61,751 nucleotides of DNA, taken from Dyella sp. C11 (lineage in GTDB: Bacteria; Pseudomonadota; Gammaproteobacteria; Xanthomonadales; Rhodanobacteraceae). The stretch is from contig NZ_QAVX01000026.1 in NCBI RefSeq assembly GCF_003121485.1, positions 1 to 61,751 on the forward strand. The letters run 5' to 3'. Shown here piece by piece: positions 46,157-56,318 of the stretch. Positions within the stretch are counted from its first letter, which is position 1; each line of letters begins with the position of its first letter. A program made the position numbers and the translations under genes. The notes under the pieces are model-generated. The model did no database searches. It was given only the letters and a program-made list of their open reading frames with translations, and had not been told where the DNA came from.

Positions 46157-46780
46157 ATGTCTAAGTCGATCTATCCGGTTGGGCGTACCGCTTACCTTCT
46201 TGTCGATCCGTACAACGACTTCCTTTCGGACGGCGGGAGGGTCTTCCCGTTCATCAAGGCAATCGCCGATGCAGTGGGATTGCTGGAGAACCTGCGCAAA
46301 CTGGATGTCGCAGTGCGAAAGCGCGGTTTGGACGTTTTCTTCGTTCCTCATAGGCGTTGGGAGCCTGGCGACTATGAGGGCTGGGATCATCCAAATCCCA
46401 ATCAAGTGAAAGTGTCACAGCGCCACCACTTCGCACGCGGTGAATGGGGTGGCGAATGGCACCCCGACTTCACACCGAAGCCCGGAGACACCATTGTCCG
46501 CGAGCATTGGGGTTCCAGCGGCTTTGCAAATACGGACCTCGACTTTCGCTTGAAGCAAAGAGGCATAACGCATGTGATCGCGGCTGGTCTATTGGCTAAT
46601 ACATGCATTGAATGCACAGCGAGGTACGCGAGCGAGATGGGCTACCACGTCACTTTGGTGCGCGACGCGACCGCGGCTTTCAAGCCCGAAATGATGCATG
46701 CAGCCCACGAGTTGAACGGTCCTACATTCGCGCATGCCATCCTGACGACGGACGAGCTAATCCAGAGGCTGGCTTCGTGA
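46157..46780 (+). CDS. Isochorismatase-like cysteine hydrolase
   Basis: A 207-residue isochorismatase-fold hydrolase. The catalytic Asp is in LLVDPYNDF, a Lys lies near RHHFARGEWGG or KPGDTI, and Cys is in LLANTCIECTARYA. These enzymes cleave amides or isochorismate-type substrates. The actual substrate is not predictable. It lies 33 bp after the hydratase gene. Confidence 0.87.
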   Translation: MSKSIYPVGRTAYLLVDPYNDFLSDGGRVFPFIKAIADAVGLLENLRKLDVAVRKRGLDVFFVPHRRWEPGDYEGWDHPNPNQVKVSQRHHFARGEWGGEWHPDFTPKPGDTIVREHWGSSGFANTDLDFRLKQRGITHVIAAGLLANTCIECTARYASEMGYHVTLVRDATAAFKPEMMHAAHELNGPTFAHAILTTDELIQRLAS

Positions 46781-46792
46781 GCGTGCAATGCC

Positions 46793-47662
46793 ATGACACG
46801 ACAGATCTACATTCTCGATCAACATCTGGGTGCCGTTCTCTCCATTCGGGAGGACGGAAGTGGCCTCACCGTATTAGTTGATCGTTGTCCTCATCCGGAT
46901 GGGATCGTTGTGGACGGAAGCGCCGGCCACTTGTACTGGACCAACATGGGGCCAACGTTTGACGAGCCTTGTGGCTCCATTGAGCGCGCGAGATTGGACG
47001 GCAGTGAGCGCACGATGATTCTCGCAGAAGGTTTGACGCATACACCCAAGCAACTCCGCCTGGATGCGGCTGAGCGAAAAATCTATTGGTGTGACCGCGA
47101 AGGCATGCGCGTGATGAGAGCCAATATGGATGGAACCGAGATCGAAACATTGGTGATCACCGGGGACCCAGAGGCCAATCGGGGTGATGCGACAAGGTGG
47201 TGCGTCGGGATCGCGCTCGATCTCGTGCGTCGACAGGTCTATTGGACGCAGAAGGGGCCTCCGGGCGGCGGTCTCGGTCGCATCTCTCGTACATCCATGG
47301 ATCGCCCCAATGAATCGGATGCAGAGCATCAAATCGAGATCCTCATTGAAAACCTTCCAGAGCCAGTCGATCTGGAGCTGAGTGAAAAGGGCGACAGCTT
47401 GTGCTGGACTGATCGCTCCCAAGGATCAGGTGGCGGAAGCCTCAATCGGGTTCGGGTCGACCCGGCCAGCGGGGCAATTGGTATGCCACAGCTAGTCGTG
47501 GCGGAAATGGATGAGCCGATTGGTCTGGCTTTGAACGCGGATGAAGACCGGATGTTCGTGGCCGATCTTGGCGGCAGTGTCCACGTTGGCGATATCGAGC
47601 GTGGGCAATGGAACCGCCTGCTATCCAACGCCGGAAGGTTCACCGGGATCTGTGTGTTGTAA
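46793..47662 (+). CDS. YWTD-type beta-propeller protein
   Basis: A 289-residue protein made of repeated blades with LYWTN, IYWCD, VYWTQ and CWTD motifs, the LDL-receptor YWTD propeller pattern (also SMP-30-like). No signal peptide is visible, so it is probably cytoplasmic. It lies 12 bp after the isochorismatase-like gene and ends the operon. Lactonase-like or binding roles are possible. Confidence 0.82.
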   Translation: MTRQIYILDQHLGAVLSIREDGSGLTVLVDRCPHPDGIVVDGSAGHLYWTNMGPTFDEPCGSIERARLDGSERTMILAEGLTHTPKQLRLDAAERKIYWCDREGMRVMRANMDGTEIETLVITGDPEANRGDATRWCVGIALDLVRRQVYWTQKGPPGGGLGRISRTSMDRPNESDAEHQIEILIENLPEPVDLELSEKGDSLCWTDRSQGSGGGSLNRVRVDPASGAIGMPQLVVAEMDEPIGLALNADEDRMFVADLGGSVHVGDIERGQWNRLLSNAGRFTGICVL

Positions 47663-48072
47663 CAACTGAATCGCTTGCCGGTGTCGCGGTAGAACGCACA
47701 CCGAAGCACGCCCAAGCTCAAACACTTGACCAGAACTTAGCGCGATCTACGTGGCCAGGAATGACGGCAGCCTCTGTTGGCAGGAAAGGCTGGCACGACT
47801 CTGACCAAGAATCGTAAGCGGGTATTTATGTAGAACTATTGCAGCGATAGTCAGCAAGTAGATCATCGCTTTTATGAGATCTTAAATGTTTCTCCAAGCT
47901 TCCGAAGGGGCATGAACGACCAAGACAAGCTCAACGCTCATCGACATCGGTGAAGGGGCGCCTCATCGACTTCGAATGACTCATGTGACGGCGCGAGATC
48001 CGAAGTACACCTCCAATGCTTTGTTCATCGGGTTCTTCCGTAAGACGCTAGAAGCAGTCGGCCGGATCGAAG
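47663..48072. other. Gene-free stretch
   Basis: 410 bp between the propeller gene and the ICMT-like gene. No credible gene. No clear terminator by eye. Confidence 0.5.
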
Positions 48073-48798
48073 CTATACGATGCGCGGGAAAAGAAACCCC
48101 GTGCTTCGCTTATAACTTGAATAGGCGTCGCCATAAATCGAGAGAAGGACTGTCTCTTCACGAGTGGCCGCCCAGAGAAAGGCGACGACTATTAGAGGCC
48201 AGCTCGCTAGACTCACGACTGTGGGCCAGTGAATGAGCCATCCGGTAATGAATAGCAAAAAGCCGAGATACTGAGGGTGCCGGACGAAACGATAGGGGCC
48301 GGTGGCAGCCAGTCCGCCGCCGGCTGCATAAAGCTGGCACCAGGACCAGGCAATCAGGACTAGCCCACTGAACGCTGTTCCCATTCCGAGTGTCAACGGC
48401 CAGTGTCCGAAGCGCTGGAAGTAGACGTCGCCAAGAAGTGGCATTGAGACCCAGCGCGACAGTACGTACATAACTAACGGCACGCCGAACATTTCGGTAA
48501 GCAAAGATGACATAAAGGCAACGACTAGGCCGGCTTCGACCCAGCCCTGGTGGCGATCGCGCCGAAATAGTAGTGCGCTGCTGATCGCAAATACTGCAGC
48601 AATATTCAACCAAAGAAGAGCGTGGGGCCCGAGCCAATCGTTAAGGAACCGCTCCTGTCGTGTGGGCCAGTCGTGCCTGGGATCGAGCTCCTGGAAATTC
48701 AACATGATAGAGAGGAGCGCTCCCATAATAATCAGGAGACTACACAGCCGATATCTTGAGGTATAAGTCCGACGCCTAGATTTGTCCCGGCGCATCAC
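48073..48798 (-). CDS. Isoprenylcysteine carboxyl methyltransferase-like membrane protein
   Basis: A 241-residue integral membrane protein with about six hydrophobic segments. The C-terminal half matches the ICMT/PEMT-type SAM-binding region: TGPYRFVRHPQYLGFLLFI and then REETVLLSIYGDAYSSYKR. It methylates a small acid or lipid, or is related to NnrU. The acceptor is unknown. It is divergent from the NHL/peroxidase operon. Confidence 0.82.
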   Translation of the reverse strand: MMRRDKSRRRTYTSRYRLCSLLIIMGALLSIMLNFQELDPRHDWPTRQERFLNDWLGPHALLWLNIAAVFAISSALLFRRDRHQGWVEAGLVVAFMSSLLTEMFGVPLVMYVLSRWVSMPLLGDVYFQRFGHWPLTLGMGTAFSGLVLIAWSWCQLYAAGGGLAATGPYRFVRHPQYLGFLLFITGWLIHWPTVVSLASWPLIVVAFLWAATREETVLLSIYGDAYSSYKRSTGFLFPRIV

Positions 48799-48906
48799 CT
48801 CCCCCTTTTAGCTAGGTTGCACCCGCAAAGGATGGGCGCCAACATAATATTAGTAAACGCTCAGTGCGAAGTCCTGGCAAGACAAAAACGCAAAAGGGGA
48901 TGGCCG

Positions 48907-50952
48907 ATGTGGCGGATCCGTACCTCGCTAGGCGTAATCGCGGTTGCGATGTCTTTCCTTTGTCGGGCTGGTCAACTTCCGATACCCCCCGATGAGCTCA
49001 AGTATCCCAACGTCGTAAAGTCGACGCTGGAATATAAATCTTGGGGTTTGGGGCCACAGGATCTGAATGATCCTTTCACTTGCCGTCACATGCCCGATGG
49101 GCGTTTGCTCATTTCCGATTTCGAAAATCATCAGCTGAAGATATTCGACTTCACAAGTAGTCGCCTATCTAACGTCTCACTTCGCACATCGAAGGGCGTG
49201 CCGATGACTGGCCTGCTTCCATTTGCAGCATTGATGACTAGTGATAACCATGTGCTGCTTGTGGATCGTAGTGAGGGCAGTCTGCTTGAATTTGGCAGCG
49301 ACGGTCGGCTGCTGCGTCAATTCGGCGCCAATGATCCGTCCCAACGTCTTTTCGAAGGTGGAAAAATTGCTCTGAACGGTGATCGCGTGGCCGTCGCAGA
49401 TGAAGGACACAATCGTGTCCTAGTTTATGCGCGAAATGGCAAGCTGCTAGTCAGTCTGGGTTCGTACGGCCAGCATGATGGGGAGTTTAATGGGCCACAG
49501 AGCGTCGCCTTTACAAGGAACGGCGATTTGCTTGTGCTGGACACTTACAACAATCGCGTCCAAGTGTTCGGTCCTGACTATCAGCATCGCGCTACATGGG
49601 GTAGATGGGGCTCCTTCAAGGGGTTCATGGCGAATCCTAGCGACATATATGTCGACCAAAACGACGATGTCTATGTGACTGACCTGCTCAATCACCGGGT
49701 TCAGGTATTTAGGCCTGACGGTACGTTCAAATTGCAGTTTGGCCGGCATCCACCTACGTCTCATGAGGGAAACGGGCGGATTCACTATCCAACTAGTGTA
49801 TCGGTCAGTGACAGGGATCAAAGCATTGTGACCTGCGAACCCTTTGAGAGCCGCTTGCAACGGTTCTCGTTAGGAAGCGTCAGCCAAGTAAAGAATGTAA
49901 ATGACTCAGCATGGTGGGAAAAGGGTGCCCGGTTCCATTACGGATCCAAAGCGACCGCGGCCGGCTCAATGCTCGCAATATCTGAACCCGATACGCATGC
50001 GATTCTTTTCTTTCATCTAGATGGTACGACGCCGATCTTGACGGAGATCATCGGGGGCGAAGGTAGCAATCCTGGCCAATTTGTTCGTCCTGCCGGACTT
50101 GCAGTGGACGCCGTTGGTCTGCGCTTGTTGGTGAGCGATTCAGGAAATCACCGTATTCAGGAATTCAAAATCGATGCCGATGGGATTAGCCAGTCGCTAG
50201 CGTTGTCGAAGAGCAAGAACGGTCTAGCCACCGCAGATCTCTCAGCGACTTTCAATAGTGCGCCGGCGGCTCCACATAGTCTCAGGTTTGTAGCGAGTCA
50301 CGAGATTCGCTTTGCCACCACATCTACGTCTAAATCATTGCAGACTCGAGACGAACCACAACAGACATCGAACGCAGCGCTGGAGCCTAGCGCTATAAAA
50401 GTTGGCCCAGATAATCTGATCTATGTAGCTGATCCAGAGGCGGGACGTGTCCTGGTGCTATCAAATGACTATCAGCTACTGAGAGTCATACAAGGGACAA
50501 AGAAGACGGGTGCTATGAGCAATCCCCTTGATTTCTCGTTCTCGCGCGACGGCCATTTCATCTTCGTGGTCGACCATTACAACTACCGAGTCCTCAAGTT
50601 TACGGTCGAAGGCGCATTTGTGGCGCAGATTGGTGGGCCTGGACCCCAGCCAGGGCGCTTCGTGCTTCCTTTCGGTATCCAATCTGGCCAGGATGGCTTT
50701 GTCTACGTATCTGATGTTGGCGGCCAGAGGATCGTCAAATTCACCGAGGACGGTCATTTTGTTAAGCAGTGGGGACGTTGGGGGACCGCGCCTGGCGAGT
50801 TCTACAAACCTAAAGGCCTTGCTCAGCTCGCCGATAACACCTTGGTTGTAGTGGACTTCGGCAATCATCGGGCTCAAATGTTCGATCCAGAAGGGCGATT
50901 CTTGCGTACTTTTGGAATCGAAAATGCTGTAACAAGTGCAGTCCGGCCATGA
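48907..50952 (+). CDS. Exported NHL-repeat beta-propeller protein
   Basis: A 681-residue protein. A signal peptide follows the ATG at 48907 (RTSLGVIAVAMSFLCRAG). At least ten NHL blades follow, with recurring patterns such as VADEGHNRVLVYARNG, VLDTYNNRVQVFG, VTDLLNHRVQVF, VSDSGNHRIQEF and VVDHYNYRVLKF. It likely forms one or two periplasmic propellers, serving as a scaffold or enzyme. The stop overlaps the start of the next gene (ATGA). Confidence 0.88.
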   Translation: MWRIRTSLGVIAVAMSFLCRAGQLPIPPDELKYPNVVKSTLEYKSWGLGPQDLNDPFTCRHMPDGRLLISDFENHQLKIFDFTSSRLSNVSLRTSKGVPMTGLLPFAALMTSDNHVLLVDRSEGSLLEFGSDGRLLRQFGANDPSQRLFEGGKIALNGDRVAVADEGHNRVLVYARNGKLLVSLGSYGQHDGEFNGPQSVAFTRNGDLLVLDTYNNRVQVFGPDYQHRATWGRWGSFKGFMANPSDIYVDQNDDVYVTDLLNHRVQVFRPDGTFKLQFGRHPPTSHEGNGRIHYPTSVSVSDRDQSIVTCEPFESRLQRFSLGSVSQVKNVNDSAWWEKGARFHYGSKATAAGSMLAISEPDTHAILFFHLDGTTPILTEIIGGEGSNPGQFVRPAGLAVDAVGLRLLVSDSGNHRIQEFKIDADGISQSLALSKSKNGLATADLSATFNSAPAAPHSLRFVASHEIRFATTSTSKSLQTRDEPQQTSNAALEPSAIKVGPDNLIYVADPEAGRVLVLSNDYQLLRVIQGTKKTGAMSNPLDFSFSRDGHFIFVVDHYNYRVLKFTVEGAFVAQIGGPGPQPGRFVLPFGIQSGQDGFVYVSDVGGQRIVKFTEDGHFVKQWGRWGTAPGEFYKPKGLAQLADNTLVVVDFGNHRAQMFDPEGRFLRTFGIENAVTSAVRP

Positions 50953-51323
50953 TTAGGTTCGCACTGGCACTAGGTGCTGCAAGCGTACTCGGTGCACCAG
51001 CGGCAGCCAACGTGACTTCAAGTAATGGTCGCTGGGAAGCTTCCATGGATCGCGTCGCGATTGGTGTGGGAGAGCATGCGGCCTTAATACTGAGTATCCG
51101 TGGTGTTCACACAGACGGATGCCCGAAGCTTGATGGCGTAATTTTGGAAATGCCGCAACATGGTCACGGGACGGACTATAAGCCGCAATTCGTGTCAAGC
51201 GGACTGTGTAAGTGGCGACTGAGTAATGTGACACCTACTATGCGTGGTGTTTGGCGCCTCCGTCTGGTCCTCAAATACGGGGACGAAACTAGCGTTGCGG
51301 ATTACGAAGTTGTGGCGCAATGA
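50949..51323 (+). CDS. Small exported protein, YtkA/FixH-like
   Basis: A 124-residue protein with a signal peptide (RFALALGAASVLGAPAAA) and an immunoglobulin-like beta domain (VGEHAALILSIRG, GCPKLDGVILEMPQHGHG, GVWRLRLVLKYGD). The HGHG in a PQHGHG setting resembles YtkA/FixH-type proteins linked to copper or cytochromes. It overlaps the NHL gene before it and the peroxidase gene after it by 4 bp each. Confidence 0.7.
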   Translation: MIRFALALGAASVLGAPAAANVTSSNGRWEASMDRVAIGVGEHAALILSIRGVHTDGCPKLDGVILEMPQHGHGTDYKPQFVSSGLCKWRLSNVTPTMRGVWRLRLVLKYGDETSVADYEVVAQ

Positions 51324-52456
51324 GCGTTCGCCATCTCGTTCGAGAACTCTCAGGTGTCATACTTCTCTTTGTTTCAACTGCAGCCGTCTCAGGTGGAGAT
51401 CCTAGTGTCGCGAACCTACTTGAGGCGCTTGGACTCACATCCAGGCCCCCACTGGATGGGACAGCGTTTAGGATGCAGGGACCATTTTTCGACAAAAATC
51501 TTTCGGCAGACGGCGCTCATAGTTGCGCGAGTTGCCACATGCCTAGCCAGGCCTGGTCGAGTGATCAGCTTTCAGTGGGAAAGCTGACTCGGGCAGTTCC
51601 ATCTTTGTATGGGGCTGCCGACAAGCAATATTTCTTTTGGGATGGCCGTGCGGCCTCTTTAGAGGCGCAAGTAATGGAGGTGCTAGAGAATCCTGCGGAA
51701 ATGAACAGCTCCCGATTGCTCGTTGCGCGGTATGCGTTGGACAACGGGCGCCCTATAGCATCGTGCCGTCCAACGACACACGGCCTGGCCGATGAGCTAA
51801 CTTCCCTTGCGCCTTCGCAGCTAACAGCTTCTGAATCACGCAGGTTGTATTTGGGCCTTGATTTGGAGAGTCGCAGTGAGGTTGATAAGAGTTTCGCCTG
51901 CGTCGCTCATCTGATTGCCGACTATGTTCGGTCCATTCCCATTCCGCGCACGGTATGGACGAGCGCCCCAAAGCGCAAAAATGATATAGACCCCAGTGTT
52001 TGGCGCGGCGCGGTGGTCTTTGCTGGCAAAGGGCGCTGCGCCACTTGTCACTACGGACAAAGCTTTTCGGACGGCCAATTTCACAATATCGGAATCGCAA
52101 ACGTTAACGAAGTAGATATATCCGATCCGGGTAGGTTTTCCGCGGTGCAATCTATGCGACAAAACGAATACAACTTGCTGGCCAAAACGTATTACCCAAG
52201 TCGAGTAGCAGAAACGGAATTCAATGTCTCAGAAGAGATGTGGGGAGCCTTTAAAACACCATCTTTGATAGGGCTTAGTAAGCGCCACAAATTTATGCAC
52301 AACGGTCGCTTTGGTAGCATTGGCGAAGTGGTTGACTACTATGACACACTGAAGTTAGCTGTTGTTCCAACTCATCACTATGTAGGTCTCCTAAGTCCTT
52401 TGAATTTATCTCAAGAAGAACGGGCAGATCTAATTGCTTTCCTAAACTCACTCTGA
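51320..52456 (+). CDS. Di-haem cytochrome c peroxidase/MauG-family protein
   Basis: A 378-residue exported di-haem protein. A signal peptide is followed by CxxCH motifs CASCH near residue 70 and CATCH near residue 240. The family stretches PSLYGAADKQYFFWDGRA and FKTPSLIGLSKRHKFMHNGRF are present. It reduces peroxide, or like MauG/MbnH oxidises a partner protein. It is tightly coupled to the small exported protein before it, which may be that partner. Confidence 0.9.
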   Translation: MSVRHLVRELSGVILLFVSTAAVSGGDPSVANLLEALGLTSRPPLDGTAFRMQGPFFDKNLSADGAHSCASCHMPSQAWSSDQLSVGKLTRAVPSLYGAADKQYFFWDGRAASLEAQVMEVLENPAEMNSSRLLVARYALDNGRPIASCRPTTHGLADELTSLAPSQLTASESRRLYLGLDLESRSEVDKSFACVAHLIADYVRSIPIPRTVWTSAPKRKNDIDPSVWRGAVVFAGKGRCATCHYGQSFSDGQFHNIGIANVNEVDISDPGRFSAVQSMRQNEYNLLAKTYYPSRVAETEFNVSEEMWGAFKTPSLIGLSKRHKFMHNGRFGSIGEVVDYYDTLKLAVVPTHHYVGLLSPLNLSQEERADLIAFLNSL

Positions 52457-53012
52457 TCACGCATCTTTCGACGGCGCGGGTTTGTAGCGGCAGGCCCTTT
52501 GTAGGAGAGGTGATCTCCTCAGTTGGGTGTTAGCTGTGCGTGGTTCGCCCTTGATAGCCGCTGGGGCTGCGGTGTCATCATCCAGACCTCCACGATGGTG
52601 CACAGAAGACTCTCGCACTCAAATCAGAAGTCGGTAGCTCCTAAATGGTGACAATGGCGCTGGGCTGCATGACACGATGGGGACTTCGTATACAGACTGA
52701 GCTTGTGTATGGGGCAACAACAAATGGCAGTAATTGCCCAAGCCCCACGGTCGTAAAATTGCTCCCCACGCAGGTGTGCCTCCTCTAAGCACGCAGGAAA
52801 CCGAGCGCGATCAGGACGTATAACGCCGTGCCCGTTAGGATCCAGTGCGCCCTTCAGGGCGGGGAACATCGTTCATTCGATGGCTTTGCAGCCAATGGCC
52901 TCGTTGACAATATCCAAATAGACGTCGATGTTTGGTCCGTAGAGCCTTCACCTTCTAGACGACAGACAAAAGACACGTCGCCTGACGACGTACTAGCTGA
53001 GGATCTAAAGCC
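52457..53012. other. Gene-free junction before the defence island
   Basis: 556 bp with no credible gene. It marks the boundary between the peroxidase operon and the defence genes. I see no repeat. Confidence 0.5.
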
Positions 53013-54104
53013 GTGCCAGTCAAGCATGCCATTTGGACCGTAGATCATGCACCCCAGCCCTTGGCGAAAGCGCGTCTATCGAGTGAAAACTTTCTTGAAG
53101 AAATGATAGTTCGGCGCCCGGAAATTTTGTCTGGGGAGTGGATGCTCATCGGCCGCCAAGAACAAACGGGCGTTGGAGGGCGCATCGATCTTCTGGCCAT
53201 CGCGCCCGATGCGTCACTGGTGCTTATAGAGCTGAAGCGAAATCGCACACCCAGGGAGGTTGTAGCCCAGGCATTGGACTACGCCGCATGGATCGATCGG
53301 CTCACTCCCGAGCGGATCGCCCAGATATATCAGCGCTATTCCAGTGGTGGCGAGCTATCCGAAGCATTCAAGGCTCGATTCGGCAATGAACTTGACGAAG
53401 AGTCACTGAATCAAGCCCACCAGATCATCATCGTTGCCGCCGAACTGGACGAGTCCACCGAGCGAATCATTGACTACCTCAACGCTCGGGATATTGCCAT
53501 TAACGTGATCTTTTTCCAGGTCTTCCTGCACGGCACCCAGGAGTTCCTAAGTCGTGCATGGCTCATTGATCCAGGTGAGACGCAGGCGAACGTATCGGCC
53601 AGCATGACCAAGTCAGGTGATAAGGAGCCTTGGAACGGTGAGTTCTATGTGTCCTATGGCGGAGATCGGTCCTGGCACGACGCACGTCAATACGGCTTCA
53701 TCAGCGGTGGCGGTGGCAGCTGGTATTCCCAAACACTCAAGCTTCTGAAACCGGGAGATAGAGTTTGGGTAAAGATTCCCAAAACTGGGTACGTCGGGGT
53801 CGGTCGTGTCAAGGAGCCGAGGCAATTGATTCAAGACCTGACCTTCGACACGGCCAAAGGGCGACAACAGGCTATGGAAGTACTGCGCGACGGACCGCGG
53901 TTTGGGCGGGCGGCTAGCGATCCAGATATCGCTGAGTATGCTGTGTTGGTGGACTGGCTTGACTCGGTCGAAGAAGCGAAAGCCTTTAACGAGCTTGGGC
54001 TATTCGGTAATCAGAATACTGTCTGCCAACCAACCACGCCTAAGTGGCGCCATACAGTCGAGCGATTGAAGATCGCTTTCCCTTGCTGGGAAAGGTCAAG
54101 CTAA
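53013..54104 (+). CDS. DUF91/NucS-like nuclease-fold protein
   Basis: A 363-residue protein. Its N-terminal region has the PD-(D/E)xK-type core: ENFLEEMIVRRPEIL, then GGRIDLLAIA and LVLIELKRNRTPREVVAQALDYA. This is the DUF91/NucS-like pattern that cleaves or binds branched or mismatched DNA. The C-terminal part (YGGDRSWHDARQYGFISGG, KPGDRVWVKIP) is a small beta domain seen after DUF91 in some proteins. It lies 90 bp before the Septu-like pair, and a joint defence role is suggested by position only. Confidence 0.75.
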   Translation: MPVKHAIWTVDHAPQPLAKARLSSENFLEEMIVRRPEILSGEWMLIGRQEQTGVGGRIDLLAIAPDASLVLIELKRNRTPREVVAQALDYAAWIDRLTPERIAQIYQRYSSGGELSEAFKARFGNELDEESLNQAHQIIIVAAELDESTERIIDYLNARDIAINVIFFQVFLHGTQEFLSRAWLIDPGETQANVSASMTKSGDKEPWNGEFYVSYGGDRSWHDARQYGFISGGGGSWYSQTLKLLKPGDRVWVKIPKTGYVGVGRVKEPRQLIQDLTFDTAKGRQQAMEVLRDGPRFGRAASDPDIAEYAVLVDWLDSVEEAKAFNELGLFGNQNTVCQPTTPKWRHTVERLKIAFPCWERSS

Positions 54105-54193
54105 CGCAACCAACCCGTAACTTGGTATTCCAGCAGCGGGATCTTGAAGTGCGCACAACTTGCGCCTTCTGCACCATATAGGAAGCTCGGCGA

Positions 54194-55567
54194 ATGAAGA
54201 TCAGGAAGTTCCACACGGCGCGGGAAGCGCTTCGTGATCACTCAGCATTTGAGGTTCTCTTCGGAGAGGTAGTCGATTCTGAGAGGAATCACTTCTCAAT
54301 CCTGATCGGCGAGAACGGTACTCGAAAGAGTCGTACGCTCCGCGACATCGTGGACATCGCTGCGCTCAGAGAGGTGCGTGGGGGCGGGGTATACGAAACT
54401 AAGACCGGTTCGATCGAGCTTTGGCAAAACAAGGCATCGAACAGCCGTGATGGCGTAGCCAAAATAATTGCTGTATCCGGCGTTGCGACGGACCGCTTCC
54501 CATCTCGCATCACATCCAGGACCCGCACTAGATCGCCGGATTTCTATCGCTACATTGGTCCGCGAACCGATAACAATCTGGTGAGCAGGGTTCAGGGTGT
54601 CAATCAGCTGGCTCTTAGCCTCCTCACTTCGGCTGAGCGCGTTAAGTCTCGATATAGGCAGCTTAAGCAAGTGTTCGCAATGCTGCAGGTTTCTCACGGC
54701 ATCTTGTTCGAATTTATGATTTCCCCGCGAGAGAACGGTGGATCGTGGACGCTGAGTGAGCTTCGTACGCAAGCCTCTTCGTCAAAGAATCGGTGGGCGA
54801 TTGATAGGACGTCCGCCGATGAGTCACTGCTAAAGCGGTGCGTAAGAGTACTCAAGAGTAAAGAGCCGATTGAGCTCCGTCTCGATTTGGATGACGTGGT
54901 TCGAATAGATGCTTCGCCTGATGATTTGGAGGCACTCGCCTGGTTGCTTGGCTCAGGTCTCCTTTCGGTGCGAAACAGCTACGTCAACGAAAACGACGAC
55001 AATGGAATGCTTCCATTGTCCGAGTTCAGCTCCGGGCAATGGCACCTATTGTCGTCCCTCCTATTCACCGCTATCGCAGTGGAGGATAACTCGCTCATTC
55101 TGGTGGACGAGCCCGAGAATAGTCTGCATCCCGCTTGGCAGCAGGAATATCTTCGCTTGATGCGCTCAGTAATCAGTAGTTCGCGTGGTGTCCATGTCAT
55201 CGTGGCAACCCACTCGCCCCTGGTTGCGGCCTCGCTGAATTCGGAAGACGCAGAAGTCATTCAGCTCAAGAACCGCCGTGGCCGGATAACCGCAAAGGAA
55301 GTGGAGGCTGGTCCATTCGGATGGACTGCTGACAAGATTCTGCAGGAAGTATTCGGGCTGGAAAGCTCGCGAAGTGTGGAATTTACACAACAAATGGACG
55401 AGGCCTTGGCGCTTTTTGCCAAGGGTGACCGCACAAATCCTCGGCTAAAGAGGCTGGTGACATCGCTCGAAGCAACGCTCCCGCACTTGGCATCGGACGA
55501 TGTCGCTCGTGAAGTGATTGAGACTCTATCGGCCGTATTGGATGTGCCTGCCAAGGGGAGGGCGTAA
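54194..55567 (+). CDS. ptuA: Septu-like PtuA, AAA/ABC-type ATPase
   Basis: A 457-residue SMC/OLD-like ATPase. The Walker A is GENGTRKS (about 39-46). The ABC signature region is EFSSGQWHLLSSLLF and the Walker B NSLILVDEPENSLHP, followed by the H-loop VIVATHSPL. Paired with the HNH nuclease gene 1 bp downstream, it matches the Septu (PtuA-PtuB) anti-phage arrangement. PtuA is thought to control the PtuB nuclease through nucleotide binding. Confidence 0.85.
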   Translation: MKIRKFHTAREALRDHSAFEVLFGEVVDSERNHFSILIGENGTRKSRTLRDIVDIAALREVRGGGVYETKTGSIELWQNKASNSRDGVAKIIAVSGVATDRFPSRITSRTRTRSPDFYRYIGPRTDNNLVSRVQGVNQLALSLLTSAERVKSRYRQLKQVFAMLQVSHGILFEFMISPRENGGSWTLSELRTQASSSKNRWAIDRTSADESLLKRCVRVLKSKEPIELRLDLDDVVRIDASPDDLEALAWLLGSGLLSVRNSYVNENDDNGMLPLSEFSSGQWHLLSSLLFTAIAVEDNSLILVDEPENSLHPAWQQEYLRLMRSVISSSRGVHVIVATHSPLVAASLNSEDAEVIQLKNRRGRITAKEVEAGPFGWTADKILQEVFGLESSRSVEFTQQMDEALALFAKGDRTNPRLKRLVTSLEATLPHLASDDVAREVIETLSAVLDVPAKGRA

Positions 55568-55568
55568 C

Positions 55569-56318
55569 GTGGCAGAGATACCAGCGCATTTCGAAAGGAT
55601 CGAAAGGTTCTGGTTGGCGCCGCCGCATAAGGCTCGAATAGCTGGGGGCGTCACGGCATACGGCTATCAATGGAATCATTCAAATTTCGATTGGTTTAAG
55701 ACATTGGTGAATGATCGGCTGAGAAAGCGGCAGAAGAATAGATGTTGTTACTGCCGCAGACCACTTGTATTTGACAAGGGGCACGTTGAAATCGATCACA
55801 TTGTGCATAAAGGCTCAACAAATAGTCCTTACGCGAGATTCGCCTTTGAGGCTCAGAATTTGGCCCTCTCATGCAAGGACTGCAACAACAACAAGGGAAA
55901 AAAAACTGTTCTCGCAAGGGCCATTCGTGCCGGCTCGAACTACCCGAAGCAGGCGAAGGCTTTTTCTTGGGTGCATCCCCATTTCCACCGCTACTCAGAT
56001 CACATCACGATTCATCAGGGGTGGGTCTATGAGTCCAAGAACAAGTCACCAGAAGGATTGGAAGTAATAAGAAAGTGCATGTTGGACAAGCTCGCGGGGA
56101 AGGAGCTTGCAAATCGACGTGTAATTGTGGATGGCGCTGCAGACCTTAAGGCTGCTGTCATCAGGGCTGTAGCCATGGTCGAGGATGTGGGTTTAGAGAG
56201 GCTGTGTCGCGAACTTGGTGGGCACCTGTCTCGCAAATGGAGGTCAGCGAGTTCCGCCGAAGTAAAGCAGGTCATACGCGATACGCATGCCGCTGTCCAA
56301 ATGATTCGGATGCCATGA
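55569..56318 (+). CDS. ptuB: Septu-like PtuB, HNH endonuclease
   Basis: A 249-residue HNH nuclease: CCYCRRPL, then HVEIDHIVHKG and NLALSCKDCNNNKGKK, which supply the metal-binding Cys pairs and the catalytic His. GTG start at 55569 follows AAGGGGAGGG inside the end of ptuA. It is the likely toxic effector of the pair, cutting nucleic acid when infection is sensed. Confidence 0.85.
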   Translation: MAEIPAHFERIERFWLAPPHKARIAGGVTAYGYQWNHSNFDWFKTLVNDRLRKRQKNRCCYCRRPLVFDKGHVEIDHIVHKGSTNSPYARFAFEAQNLALSCKDCNNNKGKKTVLARAIRAGSNYPKQAKAFSWVHPHFHRYSDHITIHQGWVYESKNKSPEGLEVIRKCMLDKLAGKELANRRVIVDGAADLKAAVIRAVAMVEDVGLERLCRELGGHLSRKWRSASSAEVKQVIRDTHAAVQMIRMP

